From Dactylellina haptotyla (lineage: Eukaryota; Ascomycota; Orbiliomycetes; Orbiliales; Orbiliaceae), in contig CM062385.1 of the NCBI GenBank assembly GCA_031310005.1, positions 3,286,001-3,350,000 of the forward strand: a DNA stretch of 64,000 nt. The letters run 5' to 3'. The notes beneath the pieces are model-generated. The model was not told where the DNA came from and did not search any database. It was given only the letters and a program-made list of their open reading frames with translations. Position numbers and translations under genes: made by a program. Of the stretch, positions 23,837-35,479 are shown one piece after another. Positions within the stretch are counted from its first letter, which is position 1, and each line of letters opens with the position of its first letter.

Positions 23837-24600
23837 CCTTTCTAATCCTTTTGTGCCTCCTCCAACCAACTGACCCAACCAGCCAACGTTACGATCCAAA
23901 AAAGGTCAACATGTGTACGCCGGCACCGTTTCCCGGCAGCAGCGCCAAAGCGAGCGGCGAACCTTGTCATATCTTGACCGGCATTGGCAGAAAACCAACC
24001 CATCTAGCCTTTGGGGAAACTCCTTCTGGGAAATTTTCCACGACCTTTTACTCTTAACAGACGGGAGCACGATATCCCGAAATGAATTACCATATGGGAA
24101 CCTCCTCAAAAAAGAAACCTCCAAACGCTAATCCTTATCCTGCTCAGCTAGCTGAATCAGAGAAGGACGCTCTCCACAAACACAAGAAGAGGCTTAATCT
24201 TTCCCCGAGTTCCAATTCCGGGGTAGTACTTCTTTTTTTTTAGTTTCGGTGCTTTGTCCTTCTCTTTGCTTTGCACGAGTTTGCGTCTGTCGCTCTTTTA
24301 CCCCAAATTCTCCGCCTTGTTTTTCGTTCATTTTTCAACGAATCGGCATGGTATAGTTTTTTTTTTTCTTTGAAAATTCACGAAAATGCGAAAGTGAGAT
24401 GTGAATGTGAATCGGATCGCTTAAAAAAGAAAAACGATGCAATCATAGAGCCAATGCAACAACCCTTCTTTTTTTTCGACCTCGTGGGCCCGACGGCAAT
24501 CATGTGGCCCTGGTCTGGTCTGGTAATCCGGGAATACGCCACTGCGCTCACCGATATCTCATTTCGCAGATATACCTACCTAGGTATACGCACCTCATCG

Positions 24601-24646
24601 TATGGTATGGACGGACGTATGGTATGATATGATACGATATGTATGA
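24601..24646. repeat. Degenerate TATGG/TATGATA simple repeat
   Basis: Imperfect repetition of TATGGTATG and TATGATATGATACG. A related shorter run, TGATATGATATGATACGG, occurs at 25612-25629. Confidence 0.7.
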
Positions 24647-26633
24647 TTACAAAAACTCAAGCCGGAGCGCCGAGGCACGACCCGCATATGCACGAAAAGT
24701 TTAATGCAATTGATTACCTTGACGCCGCAGTCGAATAATATGATACGGTACGAAAATAACAAAAAAAAAACCAAGGGGAAAAAGCGGAATATAAAATCTC
24801 GTGTTAAGTTTTTCGGCTCATCGAACCGGCAGTAGATGTGCCGCGCCCGTGTTATGTGTGTCTTGTGCTTGCTTGTCTGTAGACTTGGAGCTATTACTTT
24901 ACTTCATTTACTTTTCTCTGTGTGGTGTGCGGTTGTCCGAAAGCCTGCCTGTATGGTGCTGACCTTCCGATGTGATGGGCCCCAGTCCGGCCATGGTCGA
25001 AACACGGCGGGCGGTCGTGGGGGACCTATCTTTCTGTTTCGGCTTATAATTTTTACGCAGAGGGAGACCCGGCGACGTGGTAAGTTCTGGTGGTCAATGC
25101 GCTGATCTCTCTTTCTCTATCTCTTTCTGTTGGTCCACTAGGAAAAATCCGCCTGGCTGCTACAACGATAATTATGGAGCCCCTCTGACGCTATTTTCAT
25201 CATTCGTACGTTTCGGTATCTCTTCTTTGGGAGTAAGTGTGTTGAGGGGTGCATGTGTGCGCGCGCACGAGTGCCCACTGCATGAGCTAGGGTGTGTAGA
25301 TGCCGACAGAAGCAGCCGAAACGAAACAAAACCGATTTGTGGGAAATCAACTAACGCTGGGCGCGACGCAGATGGAGGAACAATTGACATTGGTGGGGGA
25401 AGGGAAGGGTTCGGAGCGACGAGCTGAGCGAGGACCGGCCCCGCCAAGACAAGGTTTTCGGTCTTCCGTACTTCCTTTTCTTCTTTTAAACCATTCGTGC
25501 AGGTGGCGGCCATCGATTTGAAAAATAATTGAAAACCTGGACTGGGCTTGCTGGTGGCTGCTCGTTAGCGAGGTGTGGTCTGTTTTGTGCCATGCCTTCT
25601 TATTAATTTATTGATATGATATGATACGGCGACGGCTGAAAATGTCGTCGGATCACGGTCGTTGCCCCGTGCGGTTCGATCGATTGAGTAAAGCTTTTAA
25701 TGGAACACAGTAGTGACTACTTGGTAACTCCTCCAACTCGAGCACTCTGCAGGCTCGCATCACAGCGCATCTCGCGGTGCCGATGCCGACGTCCGCGGGA
25801 CCAGGACTATCGATAATCCGGGGTGGGGTCAAAAGGTCCCCAATTAACACATCCAGGTTCGAGGTCTTAGCTTGAATTTTTTGCATCAATTGGAGGTAAT
25901 GGGTCTTTTCCGTTTAGCCCTTGGCCCTGAATTTCACATGCACCGTGTTTAGGGTTCGCATATGGTAGCAATGCTTTTTTTCTATTCGTTTTATTAATAC
26001 GGGCTTTTGGGGCACGGTGGCGGGCAATCGGCCTATCTCCACTAAAGTTATTTGACGGACAAATCGATTGCATAATTGATATACTGGAGGTGAAGCTACT
26101 GTCGCTCGCTATTTCCACGGCCAACGGAGTTCTCCAGTGCCGTGATCTGGAGCTCTATGATATAATAGACGGGTAGTATTGACACGGCTCTGCCGGGCGC
26201 GTTGCGGCCGAACAGGTTCAAGAAAGTTCAGGTGGTCATGGGTGTTGATTCATATCTTTAACATTATAACGTACATTTACATAAAGCGATTCGGAAACAA
26301 GCAAAGGAAACAGATCGGAAACCAAAATCTAGCGCCTGAAAACTCCGAAAGAAATCTCTCTCTCTTTTTTTTTTCTTCCTTGGAAACGTGTCGTATTCTC
26401 GAAAAACGCAATTTAGCCATAATGCCGACTCCCATGTCGCAAAGGATAACTTATTCCCATATTAAACTCCACACTTCAACCCGCTGATCCCCTTTTAAAT
26501 AAAAAACGCAAGTAAGGACCCAATAGTCCGAGAAAATATATACCAAAGAAGGAAAGGGCAAAAGGAAGAAACCCAGCAGAATGGTCCGTATAGCTCGGCT
26601 ACACCCATTCTAGAACCCATGTAGACTCCCCAT

Positions 26634-27434
26634 TTAAACCACCGCCGTTGCTCGAGGAGAATGCTCCATATGCCCGAATCTCTGGGCGGGTCCACGCCGT
26701 TCAGCGTGTCTCATGCGTCCCTGGCAGTGGTTATCGGATGAGTGGCCTTGATGCTCCATCGACTTCTTCAGGACCCATTCAGTCCATTTTTCCATCTTTT
26801 CCGCGCGCCTGACCATCTTGGCTTCGTGTTTGCCGTCCTTGCCCTTGGCCATGTGCTCGTGGAATTTCTTCTCGGCCTTGGCGAGCTTTTTAGCCTTCTT
26901 GTATTCGAGTTTTCGCAATTTGGACGGGTTGTCCGCGTTGAGCTTGATCTGGGTGTCGAAATAGAGGGAGATTGCGTCTTGAAGTTGCACCAAGACGTCA
27001 GCGGAGGTTTTCTGGGTGCGTGTGCTGTGGAACGAGTCTCGTGGCGTTGAGCGGATTGAAGGAGCAGTGATAGGAGAAGAGACGGATCGTGGGACCGAGT
27101 CAAGGCCCGTATTGGGATTGTAGGTCTCATGAGCGTGAGGCGGGAGTTGTTCCTCTGTATTCAGTTTGTACATGTGCGACTTTTCGTCGACTAGGGTTCT
27201 CGGTTGCTCTGTTGCCACTTCTTCGTAGGCCGGAGGGTTTGGGTCTACAGGCTGGACATATTGAGGCGCCATGTATGTTACGCCCTGCATCATTGGCTCT
27301 TGGAAAGAACCTTCCCGCTGCGTAGGAGGGAGAGCTTGTGCGCGAGATTGTTTGTTTTTCTGGTACTCTTGGAGGCCGGTCAAGAGGGCAGCGGCGAGCA
27401 TGCCTCTCTGTTGACGACGATGACGAGCACACAT
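26634..27434 (-). CDS. Unrecognised coiled-coil protein (266 aa)
   Basis: No family recognised. Single exon from an ATG at 27434. The N-terminal third is polar and Pro-rich and carries a PPAY motif (NPPAYEEV, about residue 67-74), a WW-domain ligand of the kind used by arrestin-like trafficking adaptors. A Ser/Thr-rich stretch follows. The C-terminal half is strongly helical and Lys/Glu/Ala-rich (KLRKLEYKKAKKLAKAEKKF; HEAKMVRRAEKMEKWTEW), probably a coiled coil with a leading QLQDAISLYFDTQIKL segment. It ends in a His/Arg-rich tail. No signal peptide or TM helix. It could be a trafficking-related adaptor; this is inference only. Confidence 0.7.
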   Translation of the reverse strand: MCARHRRQQRGMLAAALLTGLQEYQKNKQSRAQALPPTQREGSFQEPMMQGVTYMAPQYVQPVDPNPPAYEEVATEQPRTLVDEKSHMYKLNTEEQLPPHAHETYNPNTGLDSVPRSVSSPITAPSIRSTPRDSFHSTRTQKTSADVLVQLQDAISLYFDTQIKLNADNPSKLRKLEYKKAKKLAKAEKKFHEHMAKGKDGKHEAKMVRRAEKMEKWTEWVLKKSMEHQGHSSDNHCQGRMRHAERRGPAQRFGHMEHSPRATAVV

Positions 27435-28314
27435 ATTGTTTGTAGTTTGGTCTGCTTAAGAGATCTTAGGGAAGGGTATGGGTTGAGCAGTGATTCTATC
27501 TTTGTCTGTTTGGGATAGTCTGCAGCGCGATAGATGAGGGGGAGGAGAGAAAATGTGTTGTGTTGGAGTTAGCTTTGTGTGTGTAACCTGCTGAGGTAAT
27601 GAGGAAAGTGGAAGGGATCGCGAAATCTTGGGCATCCGACACCGCGAGTATTTATCTTGAGCCTCTGGTCGGTGCCATAAAGGGTCAAAGAACAATGTCT
27701 ACGTAAGCGTCATGTCGGATTCCCAAAACATCTCCGTGGACGTCGGTCGAAGGCTCGCGAAATTCACGCTAATTTGCCAAGCCCCGTCCGATACCCTCGT
27801 TTTCCTCCGACCGTGACTATAGCACCGAGCGCGAGCAGAAAAGCCCCGTCCAGTCTGCCTGTTGGTTATCCTTGGTGCGTGGAGAAACGTTGGAGGAGGC
27901 TGACGTATCCATGCTTTCGGAACGCGTGGTTGGCCAGCAAGTGCGATTTTCAATGCAGTCGGACTTGACGATTCGAAGGTTCTCTGGAAAGCTTAGGCGA
28001 GTCGGTCCAAACGGGAGCCGACGGGTGCCTACGAATGGCGGTGTGTATGAAACGAAAAAATTATGTCAAACAGCTTCTAGATTAAACGCGTATACGACCG
28101 AATCGGGTCGGATCAACCAGTTAAGCATTTTTTCGCTCGCATACACGGGTGGCTGTGTGTCTACCAGGTAAAATAATAGCAGGGTGTTAAGGTGTCTACG
28201 GGGGTATTCAAAAGGTCTTATCGTGCAGAATCGTGCTCAGATAATCGATCATGTATAGCGCACTGTTAAATTAATTATCTTGTCAATCAATCGATATTGC
28301 AATAATGAATGAAT
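27435..28314. other. Spacer between two minus-strand genes
   Basis: Promoter of the coiled-coil protein and the 3' region of the ceramidase gene. No supported gene. Confidence 0.55.
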
Positions 28315-29142
28315 TTAGTTCTTCTTCGGATGGCTGGTGGTTAATTCTCGCACCACCCAAACGAACCTGCCAGCTCCAAGAGCCGTCAGGAAATGCCACC
28401 AACCGTGAAACTCCAGCACCCAAGCCAAGGGTATTCGGATGATAGCTCTGACGTTCCTCAGATCATAACAAAACCGTCCGTCAATCAACCACAACCCAAA
28501 CCCGGAGAAGAAATATATAATACCCAGGCGATATTCCCACATCAATTTGCGCGCAATTTCGTCCTTTCCTTCCGAATCCTTCGCTTGCTTCCGCTCTTTA
28601 CTCTGCCGTTTGATCGTATATAGGACTCGCGGCCACAGTGCCGTCAACAATGCGATGAACAAGGCAAGATGGATTCCGTTGTCGGCCTTCCCGTCGTGGG
28701 TCCCGATGAAATTCCAACCGATCACCCCGAAGATCACGCTTCCCAGCAGCAAACCGAACAGTTGCTGGCTGATCGTGCCCATGCCGTGGCCCCACAGTCT
28801 GTAATCCAACGCGCCCACGAGCAGATACATGCCACTCTCATCCACAATTTGCATCTCATGGAGCAAACTCAAATGGAAAGCCATGCTTCCCACTCCCACG
28901 AGCAGTAATGCCAGATTCTCGACTGGCCATCTCCAAAGCTGAAACTCTCGACCGCGTCCCCGTAGATGGGCTGGCAAAGTGATAACTCCCTGCCAGATGT
29001 ACGCTAGATTACTCAGCGTGTTGATGAATTCGGCAATGTAGTGGGTGACTTCGTAGTCGATCTCGCAGAAATTTGCAGCGGATGTCTGTGGTGACCAGTA
29101 TCCGGTCAAGGCGGATGGGTCCGAATTGAAGTTGTGGTTCAT
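28315..29142 (-). CDS. Alkaline ceramidase (275 aa)
   Basis: Integral ER/Golgi ceramidase of the aPHC family (yeast Ypc1/Ydc1, human ACER), hydrolysing (phyto)ceramide to sphingoid base and fatty acid. About seven TM helices in a single exon. Zinc-site residues line up with ACER3: H90 and D101 (AFHLSLLHEMQIVDESG, spacing 11) and H246/H250 in EFHGWWHF. E38 in YIAEFINTLSN fits the calcium-site Glu. The N-terminal calcium loop reads TSAANFCEIDY, where ACER3 has D-W-C-E-E-N, so Asn and Phe replace the first Asp and Trp; metal binding there may differ. The loop between later helices is Lys/Glu-rich (KERKQAKDSEGKDE). Length is normal for the family. Confidence 0.92.
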   Translation of the reverse strand: MNHNFNSDPSALTGYWSPQTSAANFCEIDYEVTHYIAEFINTLSNLAYIWQGVITLPAHLRGRGREFQLWRWPVENLALLLVGVGSMAFHLSLLHEMQIVDESGMYLLVGALDYRLWGHGMGTISQQLFGLLLGSVIFGVIGWNFIGTHDGKADNGIHLALFIALLTALWPRVLYTIKRQSKERKQAKDSEGKDEIARKLMWEYRLGIIYFFSGFGLWLIDGRFCYDLRNVRAIIRIPLAWVLEFHGWWHFLTALGAGRFVWVVRELTTSHPKKN

Positions 29143-30205
29143 CTTGACCAGTGGCGGCTTCCTTACGGATCCGGTATGTCGCGAAGTTCGGAGCTAGGAG
29201 GTGCCGGACAGCAGCTGAGGGTTGACTGCGGGGTTTCGAAGACTGGTAGTTATACTGGGTAGACTGGCCGTTATATAGTCGTCTGGCGGAATTCTTCAAA
29301 TCCGTCGGACGCGTCGGCCTGCAAGGAGTCGCAACAGACTTTTCCAATCCGAATGGCGTACGAGCCCAAGTAGTAAGGTCCGCGGTGGGTGCCTGGTCAC
29401 CTCAACACGGTGAAACCTCGGTTCGCAGCTGACGAAAACCACAGCCTGGCCTGGTGGACTGGAATGTGGATTCGTGACAATCTCGCGACCAGAATACAGC
29501 TCCCTTGGTGGAGCTTCTGGATCGGAAAAAAGCCACTATCCTTACATCCAAGCTTGAAACTACATTTACAAGAAAGCTGCTGCTACTTATGAGCTGACTA
29601 ATTCGCGGTGGTTCGCATACACAAAAAACCACATAGACAACACATATGTCCACCGACGATATATTAGAGTGTACCAGCGCTATACTAAGACTCGCTCGTG
29701 CGCTGTAGCCCTAAATTCTAGAAGGTAGGGTAAGTTTGCGACTTCGGTTCGGAAAAGTCTTATTTATAGTTGTTTTGGCATTTCAGTATGTTTTCCCTCA
29801 TGAACGAAATGTATCCAGCGTGTCCAGAATGCTTGTCGGCCCGTAAATCATACTTGATTTGTATATGATGTGCACCTGATGAAAAGTTTAGGCACATCGT
29901 TTGTATCTCGCCTCAAAATTTATATTTTCTTCCCGCAAGATTTACACATCAAGCTTATTTTTACCATCGTTGCTACCGCTTATCCAGCTATCAAGCTGTC
30001 CAAGGTATGAGACATCTGGCCTACTGAGGCTTTTGTGGTGCAATATGGGCACCAATAGGCGCACCTTTTCTATGCCACAATGCTTCAAACTACTCCCTGC
30101 CTTAAGGCGTGAAACTTCCATCAAAAACTCTCAATTTTCGACGTGGGGCGTGAATAATCGAGTCAACCCTCAAATTTCGGTCTCGTGCGAGCGAAAATAA
30201 TAGCC
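29143..30205. other. Divergent promoter region
   Basis: About 1.06 kb between the ATGs of the ceramidase (minus) and the long secreted protein (plus). No gene or recognised element. Confidence 0.6.
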
Positions 30206-33200
30206 ATGGCAGCCTATTTCCTTCTTTTAGGGCTTGGCTTACCTATAATCCAAGCCCAAAGCTCACAAACAGTTACTAGTACAGTCGTAAACATACAGAC
30301 ATCTACTTTAACCCCAACCGTCACCGTTGACCAAGACCAATCTTGCAATTGCAGTGTTGATATCTGTTCGGATTTAGTATTGACATGGAATCCATTCAGT
30401 TTTTCATCTATGTCGTCCTCGAGTCATAGCTTGACAACAACGACTACAACATCAACTAGATCAACCAGTATTCCAATTCCCACGAACTTATATATCTTTA
30501 CAGCGTCTGATGCTGAAGCGGTTGATATCGATTCGGCTGGAAACATGATACTCGTAACACCATCAGGTCTTACAAGTGCCTTTATTTTGAATGCTGATGG
30601 AACTTTAACGACCTATGGTTCAAATCTAAATCTTTTTGTCGACTTCTCGAATGTTATCTCAACTAGGGATATCGATATCATATATGGTGCGGGCTTTTGC
30701 GCTAGCAGTCTACTCCACCGTAATGAATACGGGAGAGGTACCGCATTACTCGCACGTCAGGGTGGATCAACTGCATACAGCCAATTCACCCTCACCAACA
30801 ACTTGCTGCAGCTAATCACAGGCGGTTCAACCTACGGTTTCGTTAACTGCGTTGGAAGTGAAATATCAGTCTACGATACCCTCAGCGATAGCATCCCCTC
30901 AGCCTGTGGGATTGTTGACTTGAGCGCTTCCAGCGTTCCCACGGCATCCTACAGCCAGTACTACTCGGCCGGATTGAGTGCGAAGTCTCAATATACTGAT
31001 ATTTCTACTTGCACAACTTCTCAATCAAGTTCTTCCTCCACCGACACTGCAACATATACGGACAATAAAAACAATCTGCTGACCGAGGACGGGAGTCTTG
31101 AAGGTGATTTTACCAGCCCTGGCAACCCATATCCTATTTTCGCAATGTCGATATTTGACGGAGCAGATATCTTTGTGGGAGATAACCTTCGGCTCATTTC
31201 AGAAGAGGCAAACTATACTCATTTCCATGGCTTTCAAACAACTCCCAGTGATGGTATGATTCTATATGGTGCCGGGGCGACAATATATGCGAACACATCA
31301 GTTCAAGTTGACAACTCGCTGGATAAGCGAGTAATTTGTGATGCGAAACCCGTATATCTTCTGGCCGCAGCACCCGGAGATACGATACCCGAAGGCTCTA
31401 CCACTGGTCCCTTTATTACCGATCCTGATTTCGGCTTACAGCTCGTTGGATACGAGTTTGTCTTGTGCAATGACAGTGCTCCGAATGTTCCGCAGGTTCT
31501 CCCTACGGATTGTCCAGTACTTGATGGCTGCACAATTGTAAATCTTGGTTTGTTTCTGATGGACAACATTGCGATCCAACAGGCATTATATAACGGTGGT
31601 TTATTCGCCCAGAAACTATTCACAGCCCCGCCCACTCCGACTCCAACTGTGGTCACAATTCCGGTCCCAGAAACCAATGCCGTCAACTTTGCAAGAGACT
31701 TCTTACAGGAAGGAGAGTTCTCCGATTTTTGCTCTTCGGAACTGGGATATTATACTACTGCCGTTGTCGTTGAAAACGAATATTCAACCGTCGCTACCGC
31801 ATCAGCATATTCCTATACTGTTGTTGCAAACAGCAACTACGCGGAAACAGAAATCGCGAGCGTTACCACCGCCACTACCAGCACGACCGTAACCACTTCG
31901 CTGGCGTCCTCCACAAAATTTTATCTTTCTCTGTTAAGGATATTGAAGTGGTCGACAAGAACATCCATATCAGTCAGCATCACGTCGACGATATTGAAAA
32001 CGCAAACATTTTACCCCAGAACAACGACCAGTGACCTGATAGTGTTGAAAAGTGTCACTACGGTTTCCTTGCCCATTTTCCGACGAGATTTACTGGAATT
32101 GGAGAAACGAACTCAAGCTCAAGGACTGACACCAACAGCGCTGCAGGGCTATGGACCCGAAATTGTCGCTTCGGCTTGCTCTCTCTACTTTCAGTACCTG
32201 CAAAGCAATTTGAGTGTGACGCCCGCCACTTTTACATTCAGCAAGGATATTACCACAACAATCCCGACCACGCATATTTCTTACACTTCTACGCTCACGT
32301 CTACAGTGGAACTTACATTCCCTATATCTGGCACAAAGACAAGCTACATATACACTACGACTGTCACAAGTACTACTGTATCCGTATCTAGTAATATCGA
32401 CTATCGTAACGTAAACTCCACTACGACTGTGAGTGTGACTGATGTAACAACAAATATTGTGAAGTCCTACGCCCTCAAAACTCTTATAGTAACGGTAAGC
32501 TCTCAACCCTAATAATTCAAATACTCTTGAAAAGTTCTAAAGACTAATTCCATTTCCCTTATCTTAGGACGGAGCTTCGATTTCAACAAGGGTTCTGACG
32601 CAGGCTATCCGAACGGTCTGCCCTCCGCGTGTTAGGAGCGGTGGCGTCCGTAATGCTAATGGGGTGGCCGGGCCTTTCTTCAACGTGACACGACCCGCTA
32701 GATACGAAACCAATAGAACGGACGAAATGTATGGCTATTGGCAAAACCTACCCGCAGACTACCCTAACTCCCCGATTATCGGTTACGTCCGTGGTGTCCG
32801 GCGGATTGTTGATGATAACGATTGGGTTTCTATATTCTTAATCCAACAAATCTCGACCTGCCTCGGCTGCACTTATTATTTCAAGATCCTATATAAGTGG
32901 TACTGGACACGCCTGTACAACGAAGGGTTTCGCTACTCTTATGCTGATCGGTCCGGAGTTGGTTATAACAACAGTTATTTCAGGGTAAATGTTATGACCA
33001 CCGCTGACCAGTACGGTGAGCCTGAGCCAAGGTGGGCCACTTATGCCTGGGCAAACACCGATATAACAGCTTCACTGGATCCCTCCGCGAAAGGTGCTTC
33101 TCCCATGACTGGTAACTTTACTGCAAATGCCACAACGGTATACCTCCGTCTTGGGCTTTCTTGGTTAAATTACGCTTCCGCAATAAATCAAGGCGCACTT

Positions 33201-33257
33201 TCTATCGACAACTACCTTTATATCTATAATATTCAAGTTGGGGCGGATCCTTTGTAG
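30206..33257 (+). CDS. Large secreted Thr-rich surface protein (992 aa)
   Basis: No named family. The signal peptide is MAAYFLLLGLGLPIIQA. After a short Thr-rich stem, a non-repetitive domain (about residues 95-250) starts LYIFTASDAEAVDIDSAGN. A second domain (about 290-480) contains HFHGFQTTPSDGMILYGAGA. Two Cys-centred blocks follow, EFSDFCSSELGYY and IVASACSLYFQYLQS, of the type fungi place before VTVT-rich linkers; a dibasic EKR lies between them. Thr/Val-rich linkers then lead to a C-terminal domain of ~200 residues encoded mostly by exon 2 (start GPFFNVTRPARYE), Tyr/Trp-rich and perhaps a beta-sandwich. Exons 30206-32494 and 32568-33257, phase 0. The ATG at 30206 puts the signal peptide first. 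No GPI signal is seen. Likely a wall or matrix adhesin. Confidence 0.75.
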
Positions 33258-35479
33258 GTTAGATGGAAGGCATTGGGCCGGCTATCTCTGCGCGTGCTGC
33301 CTTTGCTTATCTCTTTTCGTTTTGGTTTTCATATTCTGTTTGTGTATTTTGGCTTGGCCTCTTTTGGTCCCGCCCCGCATAGTTGATTTGACTTTCAACT
33401 CGTAGTTAGGCCTTGTCAACCCGGTGATCGGATTGGCCTTCTTTATGCATTCTATAATCAATATAATCTTATAAATTTGATATTGAAACATATTCACCCT
33501 TACCGAAAGCAGAAATCCGAGTTCCGAACTCTATTTGATATTATAGTACTTTTGACGAGTAATATTCGTTCGAGATAACTTGAAAGTTAGACTAGTCGCG
33601 CTCAACTCTGTCTGGAATACCCCACTCCTGTTTTGTGGAGTCTTAGATGTTGATACAGGCACTGTTGATCCGTTTGAAGTACCATTCGTCCCTCTCAACG
33701 ATATGTAGGTTTCCCATAGGGTCCCACTCAGGACCCACTTTTTAGAAGTAAGTCGCGCTCGGAGTGGGTAGCCCTGGTCTTACCACCTGACAAGACCAAA
33801 TACCACGCTATCTTGATGTAAGGATTTATCGCCATCGTCTTTGTGGGAATATAACCTTGAGCTCTGTTTTCCCAAACCAATAACCAGTTGGACTGCATAC
33901 GCTTCTATGATGTTCCGGTCGCCAGGCCGCTGGGAGAAACGCCACCAATCAAGAAAAAATTTGAGAGCCCAAGGAACTATGGTAAGAGAGTTTCTCACAC
34001 TAGCGAAACTCATTTTCGTGCGTAATCCCAGAATTGATTAGGCTTTAGCGCCTTTGGCAAGTTCGATTGTAAATTTGGTGGCGTTATCCCGTCGGAAGTA
34101 TATTTCGTTTGCTATGGTCGAAGCTATTGGGTAAACGTAATGAGTATGTTAACAAAACATGATATAGTTTATACATGAGCCAGTATGATTGTCGATCTCT
34201 TCCAGCCTACTCTAACATTATGCCGGTACTTTGCAGATTTGAGATTCGACGATAGGGTGCCGACATCCATAGTGTTGGTCAATTGACGCGTGACGGTGCC
34301 TAACAGGAACGCAGAAGGTTCCGCGTTCCAATTGGTAGGCATTTCCGAATTTACCAGGATCGGTTTCCCTCAAGTGGTTAGCGTCACAGGTCCCACATCT
34401 GTGTGTGTATTCGTTACAAGGTCTGCTCTTGCTCGAACTATAACGCGTTCAATATTTCTACTATATGCTGACAGTTAGCAATGCATATAATGACACAATA
34501 TTAAAATAAGGTTTATGTTGCCGGAGGTGGCTAGCAAAATTTCTGGCGGATTTCCAAGGGTATTTTAGTGATTTCTTTCTAGTTGTATAAAATCGATATA
34601 CCCTCTTTGGGGGGCAAGATGCCCTCATGAACACCGGAGGCAAGACTCAAAGTGCTAATTGCCCCTGCGATTTGCGGAAACTTTAAGTTCACCTCACGCT
34701 ATGCAAGCTCATATCACAACCGAGATGCTGAAATGAAGACGCCTTACGTATATTAATAATATATAGAGTTCATTTGACTTCCCGTCGCGTCGCCGTTTTT
34801 TTCGAATCCCTCCGGACGTATTCTCCGGTCGACTGGTGGGGAAATGGCTGGTGGAGTAGATCATCCTAGTAGCTTTACTTCATCCCGTCCAAGCTTGCTT
34901 TTATACTGATAAGAAATTCCACTCATGAAACATTCGAGCACGTACAGTGCTGAGCGATACTTGTCAGGGCGATACACACGGGCAAAACGCTTAGGGTTAG
35001 AGGTATATGCGGATGCGAGCTAGGTATATGGCTGTAGACGGGCTTGCAACGACGATGTACCTCCCCGCTATGCCAATCATATGATAAAACAGTCTATAAG
35101 ACTGATAACATAGAGCTTCCCCACTTCGTCATGAGAATTTTGTGAATTCTGCATCCCCATAATCGTGCATATTTGGAGTTAGTTCGCGCTAGGATAAGTT
35201 CTGGAGTAGTTCTTTGCGACCTTGAGAGATAGGCAACTATTGTGGCGACAATGAGATTTTTTTTTCAGTCTTTCGCTGTTCTGGCCCTGCGTATTTAAGA
35301 AACCAAATTCGCCCGCCGCTGTCATGCCAGTAATTTCTATCGTAGTCACTCCCGTATTCTCGTTTTATCAACCGAAAGAGTTATATTCGCTCCTTTTTCT
35401 TTTTCTTTTTTCAAAAAACCATAGAAGATTTTGACCTCTTCTACACGAATCCCCATTACCTAAAAAATCAGCATTGAAG
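33258..35479. other. Intergenic region
   Basis: 2.2 kb between two plus-strand genes. It ends in the SDR promoter: a TATTTAAG element at 35291-35298 and a pyrimidine tract (35391-35415) before the ATG. Short frames show no motif. No repeats or mobile-element signatures seen. Confidence 0.5.

Larger units (their letters stand above)
23695..26633. other. Long gene-poor spacer
   Basis: 2.9 kb between two minus-strand genes. It contains the monooxygenase promoter, poly-T/poly-A runs (around 24231, 24360, 24760 and 26361) and TATGATA-type simple sequence. Short frames on both strands lack ATG context, motifs or splice support. I see no gene; a non-coding RNA cannot be excluded. Confidence 0.5.

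Noticed and set aside
24836-25105. 89-codon frame with Cys/Leu-rich start
   Set aside because: Could be a small secreted protein, but it quickly turns into Arg/Gly-rich random-like sequence and has no support.
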